The position numbers were made by a program, and so were the translations under genes. Under the pieces are notes generated by a model. It was not told the DNA's origin. It did no database searches and saw nothing but the letters and a program-made list of their open reading frames with translations. From Pannonibacter carbonis (lineage in GTDB: Bacteria > Pseudomonadota > Alphaproteobacteria > Rhizobiales > Stappiaceae), in assembly GCF_003012935.1 (NCBI RefSeq), contig NZ_PUDR01000004.1, positions 368,254 through 432,253 of the forward strand: a stretch of DNA of 64,000 nt. Direction: 5' to 3'. This document shows positions 18,590 to 25,854 of the stretch, piece after piece; the first letter of the stretch is position 1, and the number at the start of each line of letters is the position of its first letter.

Positions 18590-18725
18590 GCAGCGCCTCT
18601 CGATTCGGAAACTTTCCGGCGCGGCCTGTCTAGAATTGTCCGGCAACGCCCATGTGACAAAAAGCTGACGCTACGGTGCTTTCTACAGGAATGAGTCGAA
18701 AATCACGGATTTTAAATGTCATAAA

Positions 18726-18741
18726 TTTCGAATATACGAAA
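18726..18741 (+). promoter_or_regulatory. Operator-like palindrome before the rhodanese gene (box 2)
   Basis: TTTCGAATATACGAAA, arms TTTCG/CGAAA around AATATA. It lies 26 nt upstream of the rhodanese ATG and matches box 1 at 15843-15858 in 14 of 16 positions. A probable -10 lies within it. Confidence 0.65.
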
Positions 18742-18767
18742 ACAATCTAAAACTGGAGAATGGCGAC

Positions 18768-19145
18768 ATGTCGACAGAAGACCACATCGGAACTGCAATT
18801 CTGCAAACCCTTACCGTCGAGGAGGCGCGGGCGCTTTATGACGGCAACGAGATTGTCCTGATCGACGTCCGGACGCCGGGCGAGTACGCCTATGAGCATG
18901 TCGCCGGCGCATTGCTGGCGCCCGTGTCCGGGTTTGATCCGGCCCGCCTGCCGACCGGCGGGCCACGGCCGCTGGTGCTGATGTGCGGCTCGGGCGTTCG
19001 TTCACGGCTGATGGCCGAGCGCTGCATCGAAGCCGGTTTCGATCGGATCACCCATGTCACCGGCGGCTTCACCGCCTGGAAAGCGGCCGGCTACGGCTAT
19101 CTCGGCACCGATACGGCCACAGGCGCCCACATCCCGCGCCCGTGA
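18768..19145 (+). CDS. Rhodanese-like sulfurtransferase
   Basis: A single rhodanese domain of 125 residues with IDVRTPGEYAYEHVAGA and the active loop MCGSGVRSRLMA (Cys persulfide site, CxxxxxR). Single-domain rhodaneses pass sulfane sulfur, often with Blh-type dioxygenases. The nearby Blh/YeeE operon and the shared palindrome suggest it belongs to the same sulfide response. Leader is AT-rich; GGAG sits about 7 nt before ATG 18768. Confidence 0.9.
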   Translation: MSTEDHIGTAILQTLTVEEARALYDGNEIVLIDVRTPGEYAYEHVAGALLAPVSGFDPARLPTGGPRPLVLMCGSGVRSRLMAERCIEAGFDRITHVTGGFTAWKAAGYGYLGTDTATGAHIPRP

Positions 19146-19153
19146 AATGACAA

Positions 19154-19179
19154 CGGCTTCCGGTTTCGGCCGGAAGCCG
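19154..19179. terminator. Hairpin between convergent rhodanese and HAD genes
   Basis: CGGCTTCCGG, loop TTTCGG, CCGGAAGCCG: a 10-bp perfect stem. No T-tract on either side, so termination strength is uncertain. Confidence 0.6.
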
Positions 19180-19187
19180 CCTCCGGC

Positions 19188-19826
19188 TCATATCAGCCCG
19201 GCCATCCGGGCTCCGGTCCAGATATCCTCAGCCAGGTGATGGGCAAACTGACCTTCGGACGGCAGCAGGTCCGGCACCTGCACGACGACCATACCGGCAA
19301 GCATCGCCGCTTCCGCCCCTGTCTCGCTGTCTTCAAATGCAATGCAGCGGCCCGGATCCACACCCAGCAATTCGGCTGCATGCAGGTAAGGATCAGGCGC
19401 CGGCTTGCGCCGCGCCACATCCTCGAAACACACCACCGATGCAAACTGCCTCTCAAGTCCGGCCCACTTCAGCTTGGTCCGGGCGCTGTCGCGCCGGCTT
19501 GAGGTCGCGATGGCGCGCGGCAGTCCCGTGGTGTCCAGATGCTCCAACAGCTCGGTCACGCGCGGGCGCAACGGAATGCCTTCCTCTGTAAAGATGCGCT
19601 GGCACTCGTCGCCCCAGGCCGGCATGAAGGCGTTCACCGCCTCTTCACCCAGATGGTCAACCAGAATGAGCCGGCTGGCGGCATCATCCTTGCCGACCAG
19701 CAGGTGGAACAGGTGCTCCTCAGCCGTCCGCCCTAGCGACCTGAGCGCGCTCATGCCGCCGCGCACCGAAACGGATTCGGTGGAAAGCAGGGTTCCGTCG
19801 AGGTCGAAGATCACCGCGTCATACAT
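19188..19826 (-). CDS. HAD-IA family hydrolase
   Basis: A 212-residue haloacid dehalogenase fold protein: motif I FDLDGTLLSTE with nucleophile and acid Asp, motif II in AIATSSRRD, motif III/IV in KPAPDPYLHAAELLG and AFEDSETGAEAA. A helical cap lies after motif I, as in beta-phosphoglucomutase-like phosphatases. The substrate cannot be read from sequence. It converges on the rhodanese gene. Confidence 0.9.
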   Translation of the reverse strand: MYDAVIFDLDGTLLSTESVSVRGGMSALRSLGRTAEEHLFHLLVGKDDAASRLILVDHLGEEAVNAFMPAWGDECQRIFTEEGIPLRPRVTELLEHLDTTGLPRAIATSSRRDSARTKLKWAGLERQFASVVCFEDVARRKPAPDPYLHAAELLGVDPGRCIAFEDSETGAEAAMLAGMVVVQVPDLLPSEGQFAHHLAEDIWTGARMAGLI

Positions 19827-19900
19827 GCCGTTCGCCTTGCTGCCCCCATGGGTGGGGAGGCCGGCAGGGCAAACGGCAGCCGAGACCTGCGTTGCGTCTG

Positions 19901-20260
19901 TCAGCCCTGGGGGGCGGAGGGTGCGAAGGCGTCAAAGGCCGCCAGCGCTTCGGCACCATAAATCATGGACGGCCCACCTCCCATGTAGACTGCAACGCCG
20001 ATGGTCTCCAGTATTTCTTCCCGGCTGGCGCCATATTTCGCCGCCGCCTTGGCATGATAAGCGAGGCAACCATCGCAGCGCGCGGTGATGCCGATGGCCA
20101 GCGCGATCAGTTCCTTGGTCTTGGAATCCAGCGCCCCTGCACCAATAGCCGCGCGGGCCGTCTCGCCGAAGCCCTTGGCAACGCCCGGAATGCCGGCCCT
20201 CAATGTGGCCATCCGGCTATCGGTTTCGGAAATGAAGCTCTGCCAGTCACTCACGGACAT
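19901..20260 (-). CDS. Carboxymuconolactone decarboxylase family protein (AhpD-like)
   Basis: A 119-residue helical protein with CDGCLAYHAKAAAKYGASREEI; the CxxC plus His forms the AhpD-type redox site. Such proteins act as peroxidase-like or disulfide-cycling enzymes rather than true decarboxylases. ATG 20260 is preceded by AGAAGGA; the ORF extends upstream to 20422 without conserved sequence. A small GC hairpin (20284-20298) lies in its leader. Confidence 0.88.
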   Translation of the reverse strand: MSVSDWQSFISETDSRMATLRAGIPGVAKGFGETARAAIGAGALDSKTKELIALAIGITARCDGCLAYHAKAAAKYGASREEILETIGVAVYMGGGPSMIYGAEALAAFDAFAPSAPQG

Positions 20261-20572
20261 ATCGCCATCCTTCTGTCTTGAGCGGCGGCTCTGCCGCCTC
20301 TTCAGGATTGCTAGCAGGTTCAGATCACAGCCGGGTTGACCTGTCGCAAAGCGGAGATATCCCCGGGCCGGGAGTTCTCGTCCGCACGGGACGAGAAACT
20401 GCATCCAAAGGGGAAGGTTCAAGCTTCAAAGAGCCAGCCACAGAAGCCAATTCCGGAGCGCAGCGGCCGCAGCAAACTCAAGTCCGCCAGCTCAAACCGG
20501 TCCCTCCGTCCGTATCCAAGCAAGCCCCAGTGCTTCGGGAGTCCTGCTGCACCACGGCTTGCCAGAACACAA
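20261..20572. other. 312-bp non-coding stretch with two hairpins
   Basis: No supported gene. It holds GGCGGC-TCT-GCCGCC (20284-20298) in the leader of the CMD gene and a 9-bp stem, TTCTCGTCC / GGACGAGAA with a 5-nt loop (20375-20397). Neither has a T-tract. Open frames here overlap each other and resemble nothing I know. Confidence 0.6.
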
Positions 20573-20878
20573 CTATACCGGCTGCGGGCCTTCATAACCC
20601 TCGATGACGATGATGTCGGCGATGCCTGCCTGATCGCGCAGCGACTTGGCATGGGCATATCCCGGCGACTGATAGCAGGCCAGAGCGGCTTCATAGCTCG
20701 GAAACTCGATCACCACATTGCGAGCCCGGGCCTCTCCTTCAACGCATTCGAACTGTCCGCCACGCACGAGGAAGCGCGCGCCATAAGCCGCAAAAGGCTC
20801 GGCATTGGCCGCGACATAGGCCTTGTAGGCTTCCTGATCCGTTACATCGACCCGTCCGATCCAGTAACCTTTCGCCAT
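20573..20878 (-). CDS. DUF1330 family protein
   Basis: A 101-residue dimeric alpha-beta-barrel type protein (GYWIGRVDVTDQEAYKAYVA ... YPGYA-like YQSPGYAHAKSLRDQA). DUF1330 proteins resemble NIPSNAP or monooxygenase-like folds; no reaction is established. ATG 20878 opens the conserved domain, while the frame is open to 21001. Confidence 0.88.
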   Translation of the reverse strand: MAKGYWIGRVDVTDQEAYKAYVAANAEPFAAYGARFLVRGGQFECVEGEARARNVVIEFPSYEAALACYQSPGYAHAKSLRDQAGIADIIVIEGYEGPQPV

Positions 20879-21081
20879 TCCGCTGTCCTTTCCGTTTGCC
20901 GGGATCCCGATGCGGGCAGCGCCGCCAACCTCGACTTTTTCGCCTGTTCTGGCAACCGGCACAACCGTTTCGGGTCCTTCTGACCGCGCCCGGTGAGCCA
21001 AACAACGTCTGGACTTCAGCCCCCCTCAATGCCGAGACGGCTCAAGCCATGCAGTGCTGCCCTTCGAACAACCACCATGGC

Positions 21082-21096
21082 TTAACGCCGCCTTAA
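21082..21096 (+). promoter_or_regulatory. CtrA-type box upstream of the PBP1A gene
   Basis: TTAA-CGCCGCC-TTAA, an exact TTAA-N7-TTAA. It lies 73 nt upstream of the PBP1A start codon in otherwise GC-rich DNA. CtrA is the alphaproteobacterial cell-cycle regulator. Confidence 0.55.
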
Positions 21097-21169
21097 AACC
21101 CGGCTTCTATTTTGAATGACAGGCCGCAGAACAATTTGTGCGCGCGGTTGCCAGCGTTGCCGGGAGATC

Positions 21170-23359
21170 ATGGCGCAGAAGCGCAAAAGTGGACCTCGAA
21201 TCGAGCCGATATTCGACGGTGGTGATGCAGCCTTCCTGGACCTGCGTCCCACGTCGCGTGATCGGGTGAGCACTTCTGTGCCCGCATCCGGCAAACGCCG
21301 CAGGCAGAGGCCGGACCAACCTGACGAGGAGGAGATGTCCCCGTCGGGCCGCGGCCGGCCAAAACGCTCCGCTCCGCGCGGCGGCGGCTCCGGCAAGCCC
21401 AGACGGAAACGACGCGGTTTTCTTGGCAGGCTGGTCCGGCGTACGCTTTACTGGGGTTTCGTGCTGTCGATCTGGGGCGTGATCGCGGCTGTCGGCATTC
21501 TTGGCTACTATGCGGCGCACCTACCCCCGACATCCGAATGGCATGTCCCTGAACGACCGCCAAATGTGAAGATCGTTGCGGCCAACGGCGAGTTGCTTGC
21601 CAATCGCGGTGACACGGGCGGCGAGGCCGTGCGGCTGGAACAATTGCCCCCGTATCTGCCGCAGGCGGTGATCGCTATCGAGGATCGACGCTTCTACAGC
21701 CATTTCGGCCTTGATCCGATCGGTTTCGCCCGGGCGATGGCGGTCAATGTGTCTTCCGGACGGCTGGTGCAGGGCGGGTCGACCTTGACCCAGCAGTTGG
21801 CCAAGAACCTGTTCCTGGAACCGGACCGTACACTTGGCCGCAAGGTCCAGGAGTTGGTTCTCGCGCTGTGGCTTGAAGCGACCTATTCCAAGGACGAAAT
21901 CCTGGAGATGTACCTGAACCGGGTCTATCTCGGTGCCGGCGCCTATGGCGTCGACGCGGCCGCGCGACGTTATTTCGGCAAGTCGGCGCGCATGATCACG
22001 CTTGCCGAGGCCGCGACACTGGCCGGCCTCTTGAAGGCACCATCGCGCTATGCACCGACACGCAATCCCAAACTGGCGGCAGACCGGGCCCAGGTGGTTC
22101 TGGCCGCAATGCATGATGCTGGCTTTATTGAAGCGGGAACCGCACGCAAGGCCATAAACGAACCAGCCGTGGTGGTTTCGATCCAGAACAGCTCCAGCGC
22201 CAATTATGTTGCCGACTGGGTGATGGACATGCTGCCGCAATATGTCGGCGCCATCGATGCGGACATCGTCGTCGATACGACGATCGACGGCAGTATGCAG
22301 GAGGCTGCCGAACTGGCCTTGCGCGGCAATCTTGCCGCACAAGGCCAGACGCTTGGGGTGCGGCAGGGTGCCGTTGTCATTCTGGATACGGCAGGCGCCG
22401 TCAAGGCGCTGGTCGGTGGCGCCGACTACAGCCAGAGCCAGTTCAACCGGGCTGTTGCTGCGCGGCGTCAGCCGGGTTCCGCATTCAAGCCCTTTGTCTT
22501 CCTCGCCGCACTTGAAGCCGGCCTGACACCCGACACTGTCCGGCGCGACCAGCCGTTCACCGTCAAGGGATGGTCGCCGCAGAACTACACCAAGAAGTTC
22601 TATGGCGACGTCACCCTGACGCAAGCGCTGGCCATGTCGCTCAACACCGTTGCAGCCAGGTTGATGTCCGAACTTGGACCGAAAGCAGTGATCCGCACGG
22701 CGCGGCGGATGGGCATTTCATCGCCTATGGCCGCGAACCTGTCGCTTTCGCTCGGCACGTCTGAGGTCACACCGCTGGAACTGACGGCTGCATTCGTCCC
22801 CTTGTCGAATGGCGGCTATGGCGTTGTGCCACATGTGATCAAGCGGATCCGCACGACGGAAGGACGGACGCTGTATGCGCGCCAGGGTAATGGTCCGGGC
22901 AAGATCATCAGTCCAGTTCATCTGGCGCAGATGAACCATATGCTGGCGCAGACATTGATCACCGGGACGGGCAAGAAGGCGGTGCTGTTCGACAAGCGCC
23001 CCGCCGCAGGCAAGACCGGCACCAGCCAGGATTTCCGCGACGGCTGGTTCATCGGCTACACTGCCAATCTCACGGCCACCGTCTGGCTTGGCAATGATGA
23101 CAATAGCCCGACAAAGAAAGCGACAGGTGGCTCACTGCCTGCCGATATCTGGCGCGAAACCATGGAGGCAGCGCATCTCGGCCTACCTGTGGCCCCGCTT
23201 CCTGGTGTCGCCGCGCAGATGATCCTCGAAGCCGGACCTGCCCCAAGCGACGATGCACCGCTGCCACCGGCAGATGTTGGCTCAGGCAGTCAGCTGGTTC
23301 CGCCGCAGGAAGGGGCACCGGGCCCTCTCAACCTGATCGAACGCATCTTCGGAAACTGA
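21170..23359 (+). CDS. Class A penicillin-binding protein 1A (glycosyltransferase/transpeptidase)
   Basis: A 729-residue bifunctional murein synthase. A basic cytoplasmic N-terminus of about 80 residues precedes one transmembrane helix (about 90-115). The GT51 glycosyltransferase has AIEDRRFYSHFGLDP and QGGSTLTQQLAKNLFL. The transpeptidase (about 370-650) has the SxxK nucleophile in RQPGSAFKPF, the SLN motif in AMSLNTVAARL, and KTGTSQDFRDGWF. It polymerises and crosslinks peptidoglycan in the periplasm. ATG 21170 is chosen over 21116 because the latter adds an atypical Cys/Arg-rich tail. A CtrA-like box lies upstream. Confidence 0.93.
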   Translation: MAQKRKSGPRIEPIFDGGDAAFLDLRPTSRDRVSTSVPASGKRRRQRPDQPDEEEMSPSGRGRPKRSAPRGGGSGKPRRKRRGFLGRLVRRTLYWGFVLSIWGVIAAVGILGYYAAHLPPTSEWHVPERPPNVKIVAANGELLANRGDTGGEAVRLEQLPPYLPQAVIAIEDRRFYSHFGLDPIGFARAMAVNVSSGRLVQGGSTLTQQLAKNLFLEPDRTLGRKVQELVLALWLEATYSKDEILEMYLNRVYLGAGAYGVDAAARRYFGKSARMITLAEAATLAGLLKAPSRYAPTRNPKLAADRAQVVLAAMHDAGFIEAGTARKAINEPAVVVSIQNSSSANYVADWVMDMLPQYVGAIDADIVVDTTIDGSMQEAAELALRGNLAAQGQTLGVRQGAVVILDTAGAVKALVGGADYSQSQFNRAVAARRQPGSAFKPFVFLAALEAGLTPDTVRRDQPFTVKGWSPQNYTKKFYGDVTLTQALAMSLNTVAARLMSELGPKAVIRTARRMGISSPMAANLSLSLGTSEVTPLELTAAFVPLSNGGYGVVPHVIKRIRTTEGRTLYARQGNGPGKIISPVHLAQMNHMLAQTLITGTGKKAVLFDKRPAAGKTGTSQDFRDGWFIGYTANLTATVWLGNDDNSPTKKATGGSLPADIWRETMEAAHLGLPVAPLPGVAAQMILEAGPAPSDDAPLPPADVGSGSQLVPPQEGAPGPLNLIERIFGN

Positions 23360-23384
23360 TCCCCGAGACCAGCTACCCTGGCTG

Positions 23385-24119
23385 TCAGCCGTAGGTGTGC
23401 AGTCCCGCACCATGCTGCCGCAACCACTCGCGGGCAGTCGGTGTCTGCGGGGCAAGACGCCGGCAGACAGCCCAGAAGCGATCCGAGTGGTTCATCTCGA
23501 CCAGATGGGCAACCTCGTGGGCGGCAACGTAGTCCAGGATTTCAGGCGGCGCGAGGATCAGCCGCCAGGAAAACGAGAGCCGGCCATTCGCAGCGCAGGA
23601 GCCCCAGCGGCTGCGGGTATCCCGCAGGGAAATCGCCGTGGCCTGACGGCCGACTGTGGCACAGTGGCGATCAACAGCCTGCACAAGATCATCGCGTGCC
23701 TGACGGCGCAGCCAGTCTGTGACCTTTCGACTGGCGTGGGCAGCATCGCCTGGAACGTGCAGCTGCGGGCCGTCCGGCGCGGCAACGCAGGTGACCGGCC
23801 CGCGCAGGCGCCCCGTGGCGACAATCCGGTGCAGCACACCGCGAACAGGGATCTCAGCATCTGCCGCAAAAGGGGTGACGGCAGGGCGTGCCGACAACTG
23901 GCTTTCCAGCCAGCCCCTGTTGCGGGCAACGAAGTCGAGGGCAGTTTCCAGCGAGCCTCCGCGTGGAATGGTCAGGACAGGCTCTGGGGCATTTGTCGGC
24001 AACCGCAACAGATAACGGCGGGCCCGCGGATCCTGGCGCAGCCGGATGCTGACCTCGCCACTGGTCAGGGCGAGCATGACGGCTTCAGGCAGTTTCACAC
24101 GGCGGGAACGGAACAGCAT
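23385..24119 (-). CDS. YgjP-like (WLM/M48) metallopeptidase domain protein
   Basis: A protein of about 244 residues with a C-terminal zinc-peptidase-like motif AAHEVAHLVEMNHSDRFW (HExxH with a downstream His) and the DTRSRWGSC segment typical of the YgjP/DUF45 family. Function is unproven in this family, although it is often called a predicted metal-dependent hydrolase. The start is uncertain; ATG 24119 (MLFRSRR) fits the domain, while the frame opens at 24239. Converges on the PBP1A gene. Confidence 0.87.
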   Translation of the reverse strand: MLFRSRRVKLPEAVMLALTSGEVSIRLRQDPRARRYLLRLPTNAPEPVLTIPRGGSLETALDFVARNRGWLESQLSARPAVTPFAADAEIPVRGVLHRIVATGRLRGPVTCVAAPDGPQLHVPGDAAHASRKVTDWLRRQARDDLVQAVDRHCATVGRQATAISLRDTRSRWGSCAANGRLSFSWRLILAPPEILDYVAAHEVAHLVEMNHSDRFWAVCRRLAPQTPTAREWLRQHGAGLHTYG

Positions 24120-24254
24120 CGGCGCCCAAGGAATCGAAACGGAACCCAAGCGTAGTACGGGATTGTGACCGTCGGGACCAGCGTTGAGAGAACCTTGGGC
24201 TGTCTGGCGAACGCAAGTTCGAGTGCCAACTGCCTTCAAGGTCCAGAACGACGA

Positions 24255-24277
24255 AAGCGGCGCTGTGGGCGCCGCTT
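24255..24277 (-). terminator. Hairpin after the DUF2852 gene
   Basis: AAGCGGCGC, loop TGTGG, GCGCCGCTT: a 9-bp stem 29 nt past the stop codon. On the minus strand it is followed by TCGTCGTTCT, a weak T-tract. Confidence 0.6.
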
Positions 24278-24305
24278 CCGGTCGGGTCCAGGATCAGTCT
24301 GCAGG

Positions 24306-24725
24306 TCAGCCCTGATGCAGGTCTGCCGGAGTGCGGTTGGCCCGGGTTGCCATGAAGCGATCAAACTCTTCCTGGTCCTTGGCGCGGCGCAGTTCGCGGA
24401 GATAGCTGTCAAAGTCAGCGCGCATTTCGTCCAGCTTCGCCCGTTCGTCCTCGATGCGCTTGATTTCGCGCTCGCGGTAGTCGTCAAAGGCGACGTTGCC
24501 GGTGCGGCTGAAGCCGGTGTTCTTGCTCATGTTGCAGAAAGTTCCCTTCATCGGGCTGGCGTTCCACTGGTCCCTGGCATCGCGAGCCATGGACTGGAAG
24601 CGGTCGCCCCAGAGAATATAGGCCAACATCGCCAGGCCCAGCGGCCAGAAGACGACGAAACCCAAGACCATCAGGCCGATGGTCACCGGGGACCAGCCCG
24701 GGCGGATGACGGAAGTTGCGGTCAT
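24306..24725 (-). CDS. DUF2852 membrane protein
   Basis: A 139-residue protein with a hydrophobic N-terminal segment (VTIGLMVLGFVVFWPLGLAMLAYILWG) and a charged coiled-coil-like C-terminal half (REREIKRIEDERAKLDEMRADF). This is the DUF2852 layout found across alphaproteobacteria. No function is known. It stands alone on the minus strand, with about 115 bp to glsA. Confidence 0.88.
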   Translation of the reverse strand: MTATSVIRPGWSPVTIGLMVLGFVVFWPLGLAMLAYILWGDRFQSMARDARDQWNASPMKGTFCNMSKNTGFSRTGNVAFDDYREREIKRIEDERAKLDEMRADFDSYLRELRRAKDQEEFDRFMATRANRTPADLHQG

Positions 24726-24840
24726 GTCTGCTCCCTATCGGTTACCTCAACAGCGAATCACGTGGGGGGTCGAGGCCGCCTGTTCAAGAGCTGTTACAAA
24801 CCGGGACATATTCGTCCCGCATGGACCAAGGTCCGGCGGT

Positions 24841-25746
24841 CTAGCCAAAGACCGACCAGCCGGTCCGACGGGCGAACACTTCCATGGCCTCCGTGCCGAG
24901 CAGGGAGTTGCCATAGCGGTTCAGTCCGGGCGACCATACGGCGATTGAGGCCCGGCCCGGTGCAATCACGAGGATACCGCCGCCAACACCGCTCTTGCCG
25001 GGAAGGCCGACCCGAAAAGCAAAATCGCCCGAGCCGTCATAATGCCCGCAGGTCATCATCAGCGCATTGATGCGGCGGCGTCGATCCCGGCTGAGGAGAC
25101 GCGGAAACCCAGCCCCCTCGATCAGGAAACGGCCGGCCAGCGCAAGCTGGCGGCAAGTCATGTCGATGGCGCACTGGTGGCAATAGGTGCCCAGCACCTT
25201 GTCCGGACTGTTATGGAGATTGTCAAAGGCGGCGAGATAATGCGCCAGTGCGAAATTGCGATGCGCGGTCTCCAGCTCCGACCGGGCCACATCGTGGTTG
25301 ATGTGAATGCCCTCATCATCTGCAGCAGCCCTGACAAAGCGTAGCAGATGGCCCAGTGCCTCGCGCGGTGAGGACAACGCAAGATAGGTGTCCGTGGTGA
25401 CAAGGGCACCGGCATTGATGAAGGGGTTGCGCGGAATACCTTCCTCGCGTTCCAGCAAAAGGATGCTGTTGAAGCTCTGGCCAGAGGGCTCACGGCCAAC
25501 GCGTCGCCACAGCTGGTCCCCGACCTTGCCAAGGGCCAAAGCCAAGGCAAAAACCTTCGAGACAGACTGGATGGAAAACGGCGTATCAGCATCACCGGCC
25601 ACATGAACTGACCCGTCGGCCAGCGCTATGGCCATGCCGAACTGCTGCGGATCAATCTTGGCGAGTTCCGGAATGTAATCTGCCACCGAACCACGATCTG
25701 GCCTGGGCCCAAGCGTTGCGGCGATTTCGTCGAGTAGATCCTGCAT
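24841..25746 (-). CDS. glsA: Glutaminase A
   Basis: A 301-residue serine-dependent beta-lactamase-like glutaminase: [16 protein letters not shown] contains the Ser-Lys catalytic pair (SxxK), followed by [12 protein letters not shown] and GKSGVGGGI. It converts glutamine to glutamate and ammonia. ATG 25746 fits the family start; the frame continues to a TTG at 25791, which would put the preceding hairpin inside the gene. Downstream of phaZ on the same strand, but a probable terminator lies between them. Confidence 0.93.
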   Translation of the reverse strand: MQDLLDEIAATLGPRPDRGSVADYIPELAKIDPQQFGMAIALADGSVHVAGDADTPFSIQSVSKVFALALALGKVGDQLWRRVGREPSGQSFNSILLLEREEGIPRNPFINAGALVTTDTYLALSSPREALGHLLRFVRAAADDEGIHINHDVARSELETAHRNFALAHYLAAFDNLHNSPDKVLGTYCHQCAIDMTCRQLALAGRFLIEGAGFPRLLSRDRRRRINALMMTCGHYDGSGDFAFRVGLPGKSGVGGGILVIAPGRASIAVWSPGLNRYGNSLLGTEAMEVFARRTGWSVFG

Positions 25747-25762
25747 CACGCCAAGAGTGCTC

Positions 25763-25788
25763 CTGTTGTCCGGCGGACCGGACAACAG
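25763..25788. promoter_or_regulatory. Perfect 11-bp inverted repeat upstream of glsA
   Basis: CTGTTGTCCGG and CCGGACAACAG separated by 4 nt, 17 nt upstream of ATG 25746. On the minus-strand transcript the 3' arm runs into AGGAG, so the hairpin could mask a ribosome binding site. Alternatively it is an operator. Confidence 0.55.
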
Positions 25789-25808
25789 CAACGCGCTTGA
25801 CGCAAGGG

Positions 25809-25847
25809 AAAAATTTGCGGCATGGCCCCGGCGGTTTCGCCGCCGGG
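25809..25847 (-). terminator. Candidate terminator after phaZ
   Basis: CCCGGCGG (25827-25834), 5-nt loop, CCGCCGGG (25840-25847), with an ATTTTT tract about 12 nt beyond the stem on the minus strand. Confidence 0.5.
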
Positions 25848-25854
25848 CCAGTCC

